A DNA stretch of 64,000 bases from Xenoacremonium recifei (GCA_012184525.1 WOFQ01000004.1:558001-622000); one strand, 5' to 3'; counted from the stretch's first letter, positions 31,593-44,807 are shown. The notes: generated from the letters alone by a model not told the origin. Translations and numbers: made by a program.

Positions 31593-31616
31593 GGTGATGG
31601 TGATGGTGATGGTGAT
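31593..31616. repeat. (GGTGAT)4 hexanucleotide repeat in the cupin leader
   Basis: Four perfect copies lie 7-30 bases upstream of the cupin start codon; on the transcript strand the unit is ATCACC. Confidence 0.9.
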
Positions 31617-32541
31617 GTATTTGTTTGTCAGTCAGTCCGTCAGCACAGCGTGTGATAGTTGGGCATCGCCCCGGACTTAGCCATGGCCTAATCCTGAAAT
31701 GACAGCGCTCCTCAATATCGCCACCGCCTGCCCCTGTGTTGTCTGTCTGTCAGTCTGTCTGTCTGCCCTCCCGTCAGCCATTGCCATCGCCGTCCGCCCT
31801 GTCGTGCAGCCAGCTCATATCGACTCGGGCATTGGATCGCTCAGCACAGCCTCATTCCAGCTTTGCAGAAGCGAGCGGTGGTGACATGCCGGAGACCCTC
31901 CTCTTGTCGCCTCGCCTCGCAGGGCTGTGCTTCTGCATGTCCAGTCCAGTGCAGGCGTCCAGTCCACTGGATGCAGCCCCTAAGCGCCCCATGCTTTGGC
32001 GGACCAGACCGCTAGACTCGTCCTCGCTAGGGAGTCCCCGCGGCGGCGCGAGGCCAAGCCAGGGCTGGGCCGGTCCTTGTCAGGCCCCCGAGTCCAGCCC
32101 AGTCTTGCCCAGTCCTGCCCAGTCCTCCACTGAGTTGGACGCCCAGCTTGAACTGGCAAGTCCGTCCCGCCCGCTCGGGCTGCTTCCCATTTGGATCTAT
32201 CAGATCCTTGTGCTGACATCCCTCCAATCCTTTCCGTCCCGTCATCTTCTCTGTTTCTTACTTCAACCTCGTTACTGTACCGTCGACCTCGGACCTCGAT
32301 TGTGTTCCTGTCCGCCTGTCACCTCTCCGCTCCTCTAATCCCCTCCCCCGCGACCGCCCCTGGCATACAAGTACAAGAACCGAGACTCGATCCCCCGACC
32401 AGCTCGACAGCTGCATCCCTCTGTCGACTCGCCTCGCCCATGTCCAGCTGAATCACCTCCGTCTGCGGCCTCTGGCCCCCGATGCGCCCATTCGACCAGC
32501 ACTGCATCACTCTCCTCGAGCCCTAGGGGCATACTGGCACA
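31617..32541. promoter_or_regulatory. Divergent promoter region between the cupin gene and PLC
   Basis: No gene supported. Contains a CTGT tetranucleotide repeat (about 31738-31765) and a 10-bp direct repeat array (32091-32130). The last 300 bases are C/T-rich in the PLC sense and probably form its leader. Confidence 0.5.
32091..32130 (+). repeat. Four 10-bp direct repeats, AGTCCTGCCC type
   Basis: Units AGTCCAGCCC, AGTCTTGCCC, AGTCCTGCCC and AGTCCTCCAC follow each other without gaps, about 410 bp upstream of the proposed PLC start. The period is close to one DNA helical turn. Confidence 0.85.
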
Positions 32542-35500
32542 ATGACGCTCTGTTGCGGCCTCTTTGTACGTTCGAAATCACCATTGGAAGCATGCATGAA
32601 CTCACCCGTGGTCTTCAGCGCCGCCGCAAGTACGATGGCGACAAGCCGCCGCGACGAACCCGAACCATGTCAATCTTTGGCAACTCCAACGTCCATGCCA
32701 TCGGTGCCCTTCGACAGATGGTCGGACTGACAACAATTGCATCGCCGACCCCTAGTCCCCATGCCAATGGCTGGCCCAAAACCGTCACCACCGAGGAGTC
32801 CTCGACTGGAAGCTCTACGACGAACCCGCCCTTGCCAGAGGTTCATATCAGTAGTGAAATGCACGCGGTATTGGAGCGCGTGTATCACGAACTACGCGGC
32901 AAAGATTCTTGCTTGTCCCGGTCACGATTCGCAAAGTTTCTGGAGGATACGCAGGGAGAGCGCGAGGTCGACCTCAGCAAGGAGGAATTCAACTGGGGAG
33001 ACTTTCTATACACGTGGTGGACGGGCTATTCATGGGAGGCCGTCGCGCCTCCTCCAGAGAAGGACTTGTCAAAACCTCTCACCAACTACTTCATCAATAG
33101 TAGTCACAATACCTACCTCATCGGCAACCAGCTCGCTTCCAAAAGCTCACCCGAGGCCTATCGCACAGTAAGTCTCTCCTCATGACGACACAATAGTGCA
33201 CATGCTGACTCCTGCGAACCCTAGGCACTTCTACGAGGATGTCGTTGCATTGAAATCGACGTGTGGAATGGCGATGCTTTGGTGCCAACCAGTCGATCAA
33301 ATACGCCCAAAAACGAACACCGACGAGGTCTTTCAGGGAGTTCATTCGGGAATGTCGCCACAACCGTCCGCGACACAGTCGATGATACCTACGAATCGTT
33401 CCAGAACTATATCAACGAAAGGTCATTGGGCCGCTCGAGGAGTGGCAGTGGTGCCAGTCGACCACAGATGTACGAGGATGTATCTGCGAGGTCAAGTACT
33501 CAGTTCTCGACCGATCATAAGGACTCCTTCGATCGGTTGGGCGTCTCTCGGCCACCACGTCCGCGCTCTCGACAACCCTTTCCCAAGGGAGAGCCCATTG
33601 TCACGCACGGCTGGACTCTGACAACTCCCTGTGGCTTCCGGGAGGTTTGCCAGGCTATTAGGGAGGCTGCTTTTGTGGTCAGCGACTTACCTATCATCAT
33701 CAGCCTGGAGGTACATGCAGATCAGGAACAGCAGGAAGTCATGGTGAGGATCATGAAGGAAGAATGGCCAGGCCTGCTGTTGGACGAGCCTCTGGAGGGA
33801 TGTGATCCAAAGTTCCGGCTGCCAAAGCTGGAAGATCTGCGGAATAAGATCCTCATCAAGGTCAAGAAGGCTCCGGCACACATCATGGTGCCTCCGGCCA
33901 CCGTGGATCTTCCAGCAATCTATGCCAACGATGAAGATGCCAGCGGATCTGAAGACGAGAAGCCAGCTCGGTTCTCTGGGACGACTATCTCTGGTTCGAA
34001 CAGCCCGGCACCGTCACATCCCAAGAACTCAGCCAAGGTCTCGATCTGCGAGGCCCTCGGGGCGCTGGCAATCTACACCCGTAGTCAGCACTACAAGAGT
34101 CTCGATACACCTGAAGCCAAACTCCCTCCGCACATCTTCTCCATCAGCGAGGGGCGGATTCTGGAATTGTCACAAAGGAATCATCGACAAATGTTCACCC
34201 ACAACAAGAATTACTTCATGCGAGCCTTTCCCGCGGGGAGGAGGATCGATAGTTCCAACCCCGACCCTAGCTTGTTCTGGCGAAGCGGTGTCCAGATGGT
34301 CGCCATGAACTGGCAGAACCTGGACGAGGGGATGATGCTGAACGAGGGCATGTTCGCAGACGAGCAGGGCTGGGTTCTGAAGCCCCCGGGCTACCAGAGT
34401 TCCAACAAGGTCGCCGAGACACAAAGCACTGCGACTCCAAGTCGAACAATGGACCTCAGTGTCACTGTCTTCGCCGGGCAACACATTCCCATTCAGTCAG
34501 CGGACGAGGACCCGGACAAGCACCGTAGTGCGAGCAACCTTCGTCCCGTCGTCAAAATAGAGCTTCACGTCGATAAGCCGAGCGAGACGGAACGTGACGG
34601 ACATGTGCATGAGTGCACGTACAAAAAGAAGACGGACGCGAAGAAGACGGACCACCCCGACTTCGGTCCCAGCGGCGCAACTCTGCATTTCACCAGCATC
34701 CCCAAGGTCGTGGAGGAACTGAGTTTCATCAGGTGAGCGGTCAAATTTTCTAGTATTCCTTTACTCCGTACCCCCTGTCCCGTTACCTTCCTCTTGTGTC
34801 ATGCTCGGATCCGGTGAGCGGCTTTGTGCAGTTCGCACACCGTCCAACCGGCATCGATTGACAATATCGTCGTCAAGAACGAAGCTGGTTCGCGCGGTGC
34901 CGAGCGAGAGCGGTGCCACCGCACTTTCGGCCAGGCGGGAGTTGGGACTTGGAGTCGCGCAGACGGCTCGCGCAGACGGCTTCACGACCCTAGCGGCTCC
35001 TCGTTTCCGGTGTTCGTTGGACGGCCGAGCGTCGAGCCTGCCGCCATCCTTCCTTCGTTACCGTACCGTGATGATTTGATTTGACCTCTCGTCGTTGGCA
35101 TCCAGTGGTGACCGATGCGCGGAGCTGCAAGTTCAGCAACACCCCCCTTTTGATTGTCTTTCACCTGGTTGAGCCGCGGTGTCGGAGGCACCGCCGCCTC
35201 GCTTGGTCCGTGATGGATCTGGCACTTTGTCATGAGAGACACGGACTCGCGGCGTACCAAAGTTGGCCAACTTTGGCTGGGTGCTCGGTCCCGTCAAGCC
35301 CACGGCCTCTCCGAGCCGAAAAAAAAATATCACTTTACCGCTTCCTTGAGATCCCTAGATGCAGACGGCTAATGCTCGGTGCGCGCCCATCCAGGTTCAA
35401 GATCGAAGACGACGCCGCCGGCCTAGTCAGCTCTCCGCTGCTCGCTTGGGCCTGCATCCGCCTCGACCGTCTGCGCGCGGGTTACCGGTTCATCAAACTC

Positions 35501-35569
35501 TTCGACTCCAGGGGCGTTGCTGTCCAGGGCGGGAAGCTGCTTGTTCGGATCGACAAGAGCTTTCGATAG
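32542..35569 (+). CDS. PLC1: Phosphoinositide-specific phospholipase C, delta-like
   Basis: Exons 32542-32565, 32619-33167, 33225-34732 and 35395-35569, 751 residues. It cleaves PI(4,5)P2 to diacylglycerol and inositol phosphate. The X domain shows NSSHNTYL with catalytic His171, CIEIDVWNG, and the second catalytic His319 in VTHGWTLTT. A Ser-rich insertion (about 205-300) interrupts X. An acidic linker leads to the Y domain (about 465-590, with YTRSQHYKS, SISEG and MVAMNWQN). A C2 domain follows, split by the last intron between LSFIR and FKIEDD. A short EF-hand-like stretch precedes X; no PH domain is visible. The first exon (MTLCCGLF) is inferred from a 53-nt GT..AG intron in phase; if wrong, translation begins at 32592 or 32667. 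The last intron is 662 nt, far longer than its neighbours. Confidence 0.93.
34955..34980. repeat. Perfect 13-bp tandem duplication in the PLC intron
   Basis: TCGCGCAGACGGC occurs twice back to back inside the 662-nt intron. Confidence 0.85.
35257..35276. repeat. Perfect 20-bp palindrome in the PLC intron
   Basis: The sequence CCAAAGTTGGCCAACTTTGG is its own reverse complement. It lies 119 bases before the intron acceptor. Confidence 0.9.
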
Positions 35570-35718
35570 CCTGGAGGTCCTCCCCCACCCTTGGAACACG
35601 AATTTCCCGCAGCAAATGCCACACCGGTCTATATCGACCCGGTGCGGTGAGTTATTCGCCGCCATGCCCACTGCAACCAAACTTTGGCTCACATGATGGA
35701 GCTGCCACCGCTTGTCAT

Positions 35719-35761
35719 GGGCACTGGCACTGGCACTGGCACTGGCATTGGCACTGGCACT
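35719..35761. repeat. (GGCACT)7 hexanucleotide array
   Basis: About seven copies, one with a C-to-T change (GGCATT). It lies 150 bases downstream of the PLC stop codon. Confidence 0.9.
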
Positions 35762-38700
35762 ACTTCCATGCCACATGGTCATTATGTCATGGCCCCCGTT
35801 TATCTTAGTCGTGTGCTTTTTTAGATATCAAGGCGCTGGTCTATCCGCTTTCGCTGTTTCGTTTCATTTAGTCCTTGATTGGCGTTTCTTGGGGTATGGG
35901 CTGAAAACCGCATAGATACGAGTCTATCAGCCAGTTGGGTTTGGATCGCGAGCGTGTAATTGGATTCCGTGACTTCTTGGTTCAGGACGTCTTTTTGGGA
36001 CAGAGGAAAATTACAGGAAAAATTGGCCGTTTGAGTTTGATTCGTCCCAAGGTAGCAAATGAAATGGATTGCTTCCTTCCTCCTTCCCGCTCGCTTTACC
36101 CCCCCTCGGAGGCGAGTGGGTTCTGATTGGATTATACGTGCCCTGCAGCGTCAGATCATGGCTGGATTAGGCTCAGAGCGGCTGAACTGATCCCAGGCCG
36201 GGAGATCATCTGATGCAAGCGAGTCTTAGAGTTTGGTTCCGGTGTTGTTTCTGCCGATGATGTGCTTGAGCTGAGTGACGGGCCGTCGTTGCACACGTTC
36301 TGAAACCCCCTGTCTGGAGTAATGGACTGGCCGAGGGGACGTGGCATCAACGTTTCAGCTGCAGATTCTGTTGAGAGGTTGTGATGCTGACCTACCTAAC
36401 CTCGTCATGCAGGGAATTTGATCGACCAGTCGTAGCAATTGGTTCATGATCATGACCATGACTGTTGGGGCGGGGAAGGTTGTTGGTTGGCACCTCAAAA
36501 TGGCGGTGCAACGAGACACGAGACATGGCGGGGAGAAGGGTACTTCTCCCGGGTCATCATCATCATTGTAGTCGTTGTCCTTCAAGGACGACGGGTTTGT
36601 GGCCGAGAAAGGAGGGGCATGTGCCGCAACTTCGGCCGGACTCTTAGTCCAACGCAGTCGGACGCCGTGTGACCGGTGGTTCGGCTGTCGTGGACACCCG
36701 TCGATGGCATCGTTGTGCAGCGTGGCGTCGGGGCCAAGCTCGGGAGGCTCACCGGCGAGGGGTCCTGCGGGACACGATACACCACTCACAACAACTGGTC
36801 CTATTCCCGGTGGCGGCTGGATGCCTTCCCGTGTGTGTCCATCGAGTCTGGACTTCGTGATACTCCCAAGATCCTCTCTGCTTGGCGGTTGAGAAGTGGC
36901 GATGTTTCTCCTTACTTTCACGATCTTGGTCGCTCTGGAGTCGGCCAGCCCGTCCCCCCCACGGTGAGAACCCATCGACAAGCGTTAGCTCCCTTCACCG
37001 AGTTGATCGTGACGAATGCTGGTGAAGGGAGGCAGACGCCTTGCAGTGTGTAGTAGCGGTCAGATGACCGACCAAGTTGGAGCCAAGACGAAACCGAGGA
37101 CGAGAGCGACAAGTGCAGGAGGCATCTGTCATCATTGGTAGACGTGCCGTCGTGATAGGCTCACTTAGAACTGAGGTGTAAAGAGATGTGCCGGCGGTGA
37201 GAAGATGAGTCCCCGCGTGCCGTGAGGGTATGCGGCCGAAGTGTGAGACTCAACCAATGGACTTTGTTGATGGGCAGTCTGGACCGGCTTCCTGCAGAGT
37301 ATCGAGGGTGTCGAGCCAACAACACCCTAGGCACGGATGCATGACCCAAATCAGATAGCCGGTCATATTAGCCATAGTCATGATAGCCTCAAAAGCCTTG
37401 CTCAAACAATATCATCCGTCTCCTGGCTGAACGGCTGCCCCGCTTCGGCCGGTCGACGTTAATGTTTACCGGACGTTCCTCCGGTCTGGGAACAGGAACC
37501 TCCTCTATTCCTGGGTTCGCTCAGCTGCGTGAACCAATAGTCTCGGGATGCCTTGGCCAGGCTGACATGCAGCATTGGCTACTGTAGCTTTTTATGGGGA
37601 CGAGCTGCTGCGTCCGACGGCCTCCGTCCTCAAAGAGTAGTTGTCTCGAGCCCAAACCTCCCTAGGGCAGCCGCTTGACGCAATGTCTCAAGTGAACCAG
37701 ATTTGCCAGAGTTGGACTCCTGTGCGGCTCGCCCCGCGGCTAGCAAGCCGTCTTCAACAAAATGTGTCACTTCCTGCAAGTATTTGCAATCCGAAGAGTA
37801 TCACCCTACCGCTCTTGATCGACCAGTAACCCCGCCTGATACCGCGCTTGACTTGGCTTGACAGCTTAGTATGATTCATCTTGTGAGACAGGAGCATCCA
37901 GTCTGCCGTGAGCGAACGTTCTGCCGTGATTACCGGCAAGAATGGCAGAATGCTTCTCAAAACGTTGGTCGACCCTAGCCTCGCCGCCTCCCAGTCTCAC
38001 CGACCATAGGCTTGCATAAAGGGTGGCAGCTGTGATGTGGTCAAGTGCTCCAACACGGCATCTCTCCCCCATCTCCACGATGATCAGCACTGCAGCCCCC
38101 ACACGTCGGAGTTTTCAATGGAGAGGGTTAACATTGAGCGTTCGCAAGAGGGTTCGCTTCCAGTGTACTCTGTTGGCCACCACCCAAGTCGTGGCCAAGA
38201 CAATAGATCTGTTTCCGTTCGGGCCGCCCGAGATGCATAGGATCTCGCTGAAAATGCCGCAGATAAAGCCATCCAGCCCACGGTTCTCGCTGGTACAGTA
38301 GACCGAAGGTCGATCAACTCGGTAATGTTCAACGCTCATTGAGCGAAGCAACCTAGGTTTCCGTCTGACAGCGGCGGGGGTTCCGTCCCAGTGCGCTTTG
38401 GAAACGGCGATGGTGAGCTAGCTGCAAGCTAAAAAGCAAGTAAGGAACACGGCTCCTGCAAGTTGGAGTTCCGTGTAAATTTGCAGGAATTGACATCGAT
38501 AGTCGCCCCGTCTTAGATCCCTCAGATGCCGCCGCCAATCTGCAGGATACAGGTGTGGCCAGCAGCGAAGGATGCTGGGTTTCCAAGCGGGGGTTTCTCG
38601 AGCAGGGGTTTGGCCTGTTGACAGCCGTCTTGACATGTTGCAGGCTGTGTTCCCAGCCAGCTTGAGCTTGTGCCTGCTCTTGTGTGTCCATCCATCGACC

Positions 38701-40876
38701 GTTAGGTAGGGTAACACCGACGTATGCATGTCAATACCCTGAATTGACCCCTTGAGTGCGTGTGGACGTGTGTCACAGCTTGTGATCGGCATTGCATGGA
38801 GGTTTGATTCGTCGTTTGGATGGCCGGACTGACCAACCATGCATGCTCTGAAGTTTGAACAAGGCCTGGGGCTTAGGACCTCAACTTGACAGAGTTGTCG
38901 TGCAGATCCCATGCCGAATTGATTCAGGAAAGATTGAGCGCACGCCAACCAAATTCGCAAGAGCTACTACCACCCCTGCTTTGAGCTGAGACTCAGCTGC
39001 CTCTGCGTATAGCCCGGACATCCACATAGCTGAGGCGTTGGCTCCGACCAATCTGAATCATCATGTCTCAGCCTTTTCAGCACATCATGGAGCGAACATG
39101 GTGTTACTCGGATATTCTGTAATGGGCGGGAAAAGGAGCCCGCGGGCACGAGTTTCTTCGACATTTACACTCGTCATTTGTCAACTTATCACACTGGTGA
39201 CCCGGTATCTTTGTGTTGCAAGTCGGAAGGAATGATTCGGCCACAAGCCCCGGATGAGGGATGGTTCTTCGCAGGGGTACCGGCTCGGGGCTCAGGGGTT
39301 GGCGACTGCGATCACCGGCTATGGAGCCAGTCAAAACACGTCAATCAGCGCCTGGCATATTGCATGAAGCCGACACGTGCAAGGGTTGAAGTCCTTTAAC
39401 AACGTCGAGTGTCGTGCAAACAGAGACGTGGCATCGAGGCCATCGTGGGGCGGATGGTTGGAGAATCTAGAACCGTTAGAAACCTGTTGTGGCTGGTCTA
39501 TTGTTACCACCTGTAGCCTATTTAGCGAGAGCGGCTGGACATTTGGGCGTTTGTGTCAGCCGTGGCGGTCTCGTGATTGTGAGCGGACAAGGTTATGGTA
39601 ACGCTGGGATCGAAGACATCACTACCCATCTCTAAGTTAGCTACCTTAGTTCAGCCTTAGTACCTTTAGAGCCTGTAAGTTCCTCGCGTTGCTTCTTTGA
39701 AGCGCTTGTTTGGGCTGAGAAGGAATTGCAGCGGAAATCCCGTGATGATGTCCATCTGTGGGGTCTCTTGAGGAGCGTTTGAAGACCATTACGAACTATA
39801 GGCCTTAGTCGTGGTTGTTCTGCTATTACGAACATGAGCAGTCATTAAGCACATGAAAAGGCTACCTTTATGAATCCTGGATCGAGTGACGATCCTCGGA
39901 ATCGGGAAGGATTTGGCCCCATCGTGTCCTAGGTAAATCATTGCACGCACCGGGTTGGCTAAGTGAGAGCGAGCGCCACAGAACCTGGCTTAGACCGAGA
40001 GCAATCATGGCCTCCATAATCCATATGAAGGACCGGGATCGGCAAGCGGAAAGGAACAGCTCAAGAAATGCTCGCTTTCGCAACCTATCAGGAAGAACAC
40101 TCGGCAAGCTGTAGGCCTCCTTGTTTCATCCCCTTAAGGCAATGTGGGATTGAGGCCAGAAGTACGAAGGTCGTAAAGCATCGTGATCCTGCAGTTGTTG
40201 AAGGGAACGACGACTAATCAAGAAAGGTCGCAAAAGCAAGTTCAAAGCTAGAAACCTTGATATACGGCCCGGGCTTGGGCCTGCTGATGCTGTCGGAGTA
40301 GGAGGACTCCGTACATCCTCGACGTAACCAGGGGCTCACTTCGTATAGGCTGGTACATTCGAGACCACGTACAAGCCGCTAGTGGGGGTCAAGGAAAAGC
40401 AAGACGCCAGAGGATGAAGCTCAGCTGCCCTGGTGCGGATTAGGCGAATCACGAGCCTCGGCGCTGGTATCAGGGCGTGACAATGTTGGATGGATATGGG
40501 ATCGTGAACTGAAGGCGGTGAAACGTTTTTTGGAGGCGCCAGTAGGCCGACGCGCCCCGACCAGGAGCTCTTGATTCCGTAGCTCATGACGGGCGGATAG
40601 TCGGTCGGTGCTGGAAACCTCGGCCAATCCACAAATCTATGGCGACGCGGCCGAGACAAAACCGCATCATCATTTACTCATCCGCAGGGAGGCCAGCAGC
40701 GGCTTCGTGGGACTGGGGCAGCGCAATGATGCCGTGATGATGAGTTCGGGCTCTTAAGACGAGCAATCAGAAGCCGAGCAATCGACCCTGATCACGATCC
40801 CGGCACCGACAGCTAGTCTGTTGAGCAGTAAAGGGGATTCAGAAAGACCGACGTGCAGATCTCTAATCCAGGAGAA

Positions 40877-40894
40877 TTTTTTTTTTTTTTTTTT
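40877..40894. repeat. 18-base poly-T run
   Basis: Eighteen consecutive T residues with no target-site duplication or coding sequence beside them; this could be the tail of a degraded retroelement but is more simply a homopolymer. Confidence 0.85.
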
Positions 40895-43117
40895 GAGAGA
40901 TGCACCGCAAGTACCCTTGGTTCGACCGGGCTGCAGGATGGTGGGGAGGGTGTTGGTGATGATGGTTGCTTGGGATGCATGATCCATGCCGGCGAGCCCA
41001 AGAAACGAACTAGGGGTCAGGGCGGCCACGAGGCTTCCAACAAAATCGTGCAGCGAGATCCACGGATGGTGCTCGATCGTGGCGCTGAAGACGCGGCCGT
41101 GATGATCGGCACTGGTCTCTGGCACTGACCACGAGGTTAACGAGGGTCCCGGAAAGGAGCGAATACAAGTCCCTTCCCCCAGGCTCTCGCTAGTTGGCGC
41201 GGAATGGAGCTAAGGGGCGGTAGCTGGCTGAGTCGTGTTTTCGAGGGACTTGAGTTTTGGTTAGCAGGGCGGTGCCATCTCGGGGTGGATTCCTCAGGAA
41301 CACCATTCGAAGGATGTCACTCCTCGGAGAGCTTCCCACCACTGCTCAACGGTTGGCTGTAATGTGCTGCAACGCTGCTAATGGCGTCATGCAGCCGAGT
41401 GGGCAGCTGGAACCCGGTGAAGGAAAAAGAAAAGAAAGAGGTAATGGAGGCATCCAGACGACCGCCGTGGACTCGGCATCGGGCTGGCGCGGCTGCTGAC
41501 TGGTTGATGTGAAAGCGAGCAAAAGCAACGACTACAGCTTCTGATTAGCTGGGCCACGGGTGGCTGGGAGGCCCCAGCCGGAAGACGCGCCTCTGGAAGA
41601 GCTGCGAGATGAGATGGAGTCCGCAGATGGAGACAGATCCCAAGCATTGATGGAGGTGGGAACGGGGGAGGGGATTATCTGGGTCAGCTAAGTACATCGG
41701 AGGTGAGCAACGGGATGCTGAACCAGACAGTGGTACTTACGGAGGACCCAGGTGCGTACGGAGTATTTCCACGAGGGACATCGTGTGTCGTAGTTCCGTG
41801 GCCCCCTCAAGTCGGCGGCGGGATATGGACCTCGTAGTATCGGGCGGCAAGCGCGAAAACCGCGGCCATAATAATAATTGCAGATGCCCAGCACTTGAGG
41901 CACTTGCCGCATTGGTCAAGGGGCTCGACTGAGGCGTCACATTGGCAGCGATCCGGGGTCGACGGGGTCGATAATCCTCTCTGTGCCGGCAGTTGGGAGA
42001 GGAAGATGACGGTTGACGTCGAAGCTTGGATCCTCCTGTTCCAACGACGGCTGTCGATTAGGTACACCATCACATGTACAGGAAGGTCACGTTGGTGCTT
42101 CCTGCCCTGCCCTACGAGGTACCTCAGCTGTCATGCTCCGAAGGGAAGGAGGCAGGGAGCTGGAGCATTCCATCATTGGTAGGGACGGGAAGGTAGAAGC
42201 TGAAGCTCTTTCCCGTCCCGCCACGATGGAGGACTCCAGCGCGGTCTCCAGCTCCAGCTCTCCCTGGCCGGGCTGGCTGGGACTGGACCTGAAGTCGAAA
42301 AAGGCAGGCCGTGATCCATTCCCAGCGTCCATACAGGCACCGTACCGGCAGGTAGGTACCACCCACCCACCGTGCTTCAGCGCGCGCGGGTGACGTTTTG
42401 ACAGGCACTTGCCCTCCCATGGGAGGGGAGAGGGGGAGGGGAGCCCTGTCTTGGCGCTAGCCTTAGGGCGTGGGTGGCCAATCAGGCGGCTGAAGCAATT
42501 CCATCCCAACGGAACCCCGTCGCAGACAAGGCTCCAGGGACCAGCATCCCTCCCATCCCATCCCACTGGCATCCCAGCCAGCCCATGCCGCCGCGCCCTG
42601 GCCCTGGTCCGTCGTCTCTGGATCGACCTCTTCCTTCGGATCACGCACCCTGGGGATTAACACCGCAGGCGCCGCGGGCGAGACGGCGCCTCCCAGCGCA
42701 GTCCGGCGAGCCAGACCGCATCCCAAGCGCCCTTTCCCGCCCTTCTCGCGGCCTTCCAAGTTCCCTCACCTTTTCCTGCCCTTCAGGCTCGCCGCCATGC
42801 GCTCCAGCTGGCCCCAGTGGCCGGTCCGACTGGCCTCGGGCTAGACGATCTTTCGGCATAGATCGCAGAGCACGGCCGCAAGTGAGTTAGCACGTCTCCA
42901 GCTCCAAGCAGGGCTCATCTCGACTAGCCCGGAAAGCGGGTTTTGCTGGCCTCGCTGCTGCTGCTGTCTCGAAACTTGTCCATCATGACCTACCCCAATC
43001 CAATGGCTCTTCCGCGACCTCGAGCCCAATGCCCGAAAATCTTCGGATGCAGAAACGGGCTAGAGTGGACCTCTATGCTGAGCTGGAGCTGGTCTTGGAC
43101 CCGACGAGACGGTGAGA

Positions 43118-43158
43118 TCTCTCTCTTTCTCTCTCCCGCTCTCTCGCTCTCTCTCTTT
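43118..43158. repeat. CT-rich microsatellite
   Basis: An imperfect CT dinucleotide tract of about 41 bases, interrupted by TTT and CCG. Confidence 0.9.
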
Positions 43159-44807
43159 GGTCCCAAGACAGCCCCCCCCTCGCGTTAACTCTACCAACGT
43201 CAGGCCGCCTACTAAAAAGCCTAGCAGCGGCCCTCGAGGCCCCCCAGATGCGATGGCGATCGTAGCAAGGGAGAGAGTGGGCTGGGAGAGCCTACTGGAC
43301 TAGAGGAGGGTCCCGTCATTCCAGCTCCCCGGTGCAGTGCTGGGTTCTTGGAGATTTGGATTCGGGTTCCTGGGTTCCAGGGTCGACGAGAAATGATGGG
43401 GGAAAGTTGACATTGAATCGATCGAATTCGATTCCCAACACCCTGTTCGCCAGAGATTAGGCCAGACCACGCTACGGCACTGGATTGCGTCTGGAACCCG
43501 AGATTTGCCCTAGAACCCGTCCCGTGTACGCAGCACGAAGGACTGACTCCATACGGGGTGCGCAGTCAGCTTCATCTTGATGAGCCTTGGTTGAGGAGTC
43601 ACAACCAACTTTGCTTTTCTCACAAGCCGCTGTCCGCGCCCCCCCCTCCCCGTTCCCCCTCTCCCCTCTCTCCTCCGTCCGCCATTATGAGCCTGAATGC
43701 AAATTTCTTACTCCCCTTGGAGATGGCTGGCACCGGTCCGGTCCCCCTTTTGCTCTCAACAGTTCCGGATCGGCTAGCAGCGTCGTCCATCTGGGACGGA
43801 CGGGCAGCGAGGGCGGTGACGGGGACGGGAGGGACATTGAGCAACAAAACAAGCATGCAGATGTGCATGCATGCATGCAGGTGTGCGTGGACGACCCAAG
43901 GCAACGCACATGAGCAACTCCCGCACCCGCTTCCGCCCACCGCCGGGATAGCAAGACAAAGAAAAGAAACAAAGACAAACAACCATGGACACGACGACAC
44001 GACACGACACAACAGACGCACTTGCAGAACCTCGAGCTAGACAAGACAGAGAGAGACACACACCCCCCGTCCCCCCGTTATAGTCCATCCATCCACCCAT
44101 CCATACACACACAGCAGATGTACTGTATGTACGCCCCGGCCAGGCGCTGGCCCACCGACGTTGCTCAAGGGCGGCGCCACAAAAAAACTAAGGCAATGAC
44201 AGCTTAAGTCTCACAGTACTCGATATGACAGGTCTTCTGGACTGCCGCCGCCGGCGCTCAGCGTTGCCCTCCGAGACCTTCGGCCGGCTACCTACCGATC
44301 ATCATCGGGCTGGGAGCCCGCATTACGCTGGTAGCCCTTGTTTGTGGTGGCCCTCGGGTTGCCACTATTCTGTTGTGGTTCTTCTGCAGGGTCTTGAAGC
44401 CTTTCATTCCCGCTCGCCGCAGTCCGTCTAATAAGGGCCCGTACAAGTGCTCCCGAGTCCCTCAGACTCCCCTTGTCCCATTCCCTTCCCGGTCTACCAA
44501 GAGATCGAGGCCGCCCTCCTTCTGCTTGTGTTTCTGCTTGTCTAAGTCCTGGCCCAAAAGCATAAATCCCAACTTACCCCCACACCCAGCATCAGCTCAG
44601 ACCATCCCAAGCCCTCTGATACATTGTCTCTTGAGTCTCTCTCCTCCATCGTCTCAAGGGTCCACCATATCCACTACCCCACGTTCTTATATCTATTGCC
44701 CGAGCCTCTTTACGACACCGCAGACACATAAAATCTCAAGTTTCCGTCTCTTCATCCTCAAGATCAAGATTCCCTAGAGGCAAAGTTATCGACAAAGACT
44801 CCCCATC

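Larger units (their letters stand above)
35570..44807. other. 9.2-kb gene-poor region
   Basis: No multi-exon or single-exon gene could be supported on either strand. Open frames are short, overlap in all frames and lack motifs. Base composition is similar to the flanks, so this does not look like an AT-rich RIP-mutated transposon. It contains several simple repeats: a GGCACT array, an 18-T run at 40877-40894, a CT tract near 43118 and an ATGC run near 43862-43880. The stretch from about 44500 to 44800 is C/T-rich and probably the leader of the small gene at 44808. Confidence 0.5.

Noticed and set aside
34801..35079. Coding exon within the large PLC intron
   Set aside because: The C2 domain is continuous when the whole 662 nt is removed (LSFIR to FKIEDD), and no inserted segment fits in phase with clear splice sites.
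35719..35761. GGCACT array as a CRISPR-like repeat
   Set aside because: Units are contiguous with no spacers and the genome is eukaryotic; it is a microsatellite.
36355..36981. 208-codon minus-strand frame in the gene-poor region
   Set aside because: Contains repetitive Asp/His/Met runs from simple sequence, overlaps equally long frames on the other strand, and has no motif.
40877..40894. Poly-T run as a retroelement tail
   Set aside because: No flanking duplication, polymerase III box or reverse-transcriptase remnant was seen.
42943..43188. Possible exon ending at GTGAGATC with the CT tract as intron
   Set aside because: The encoded peptide is Trp/Ser repeats from low-complexity DNA, and the downstream side gives no plausible continuation.
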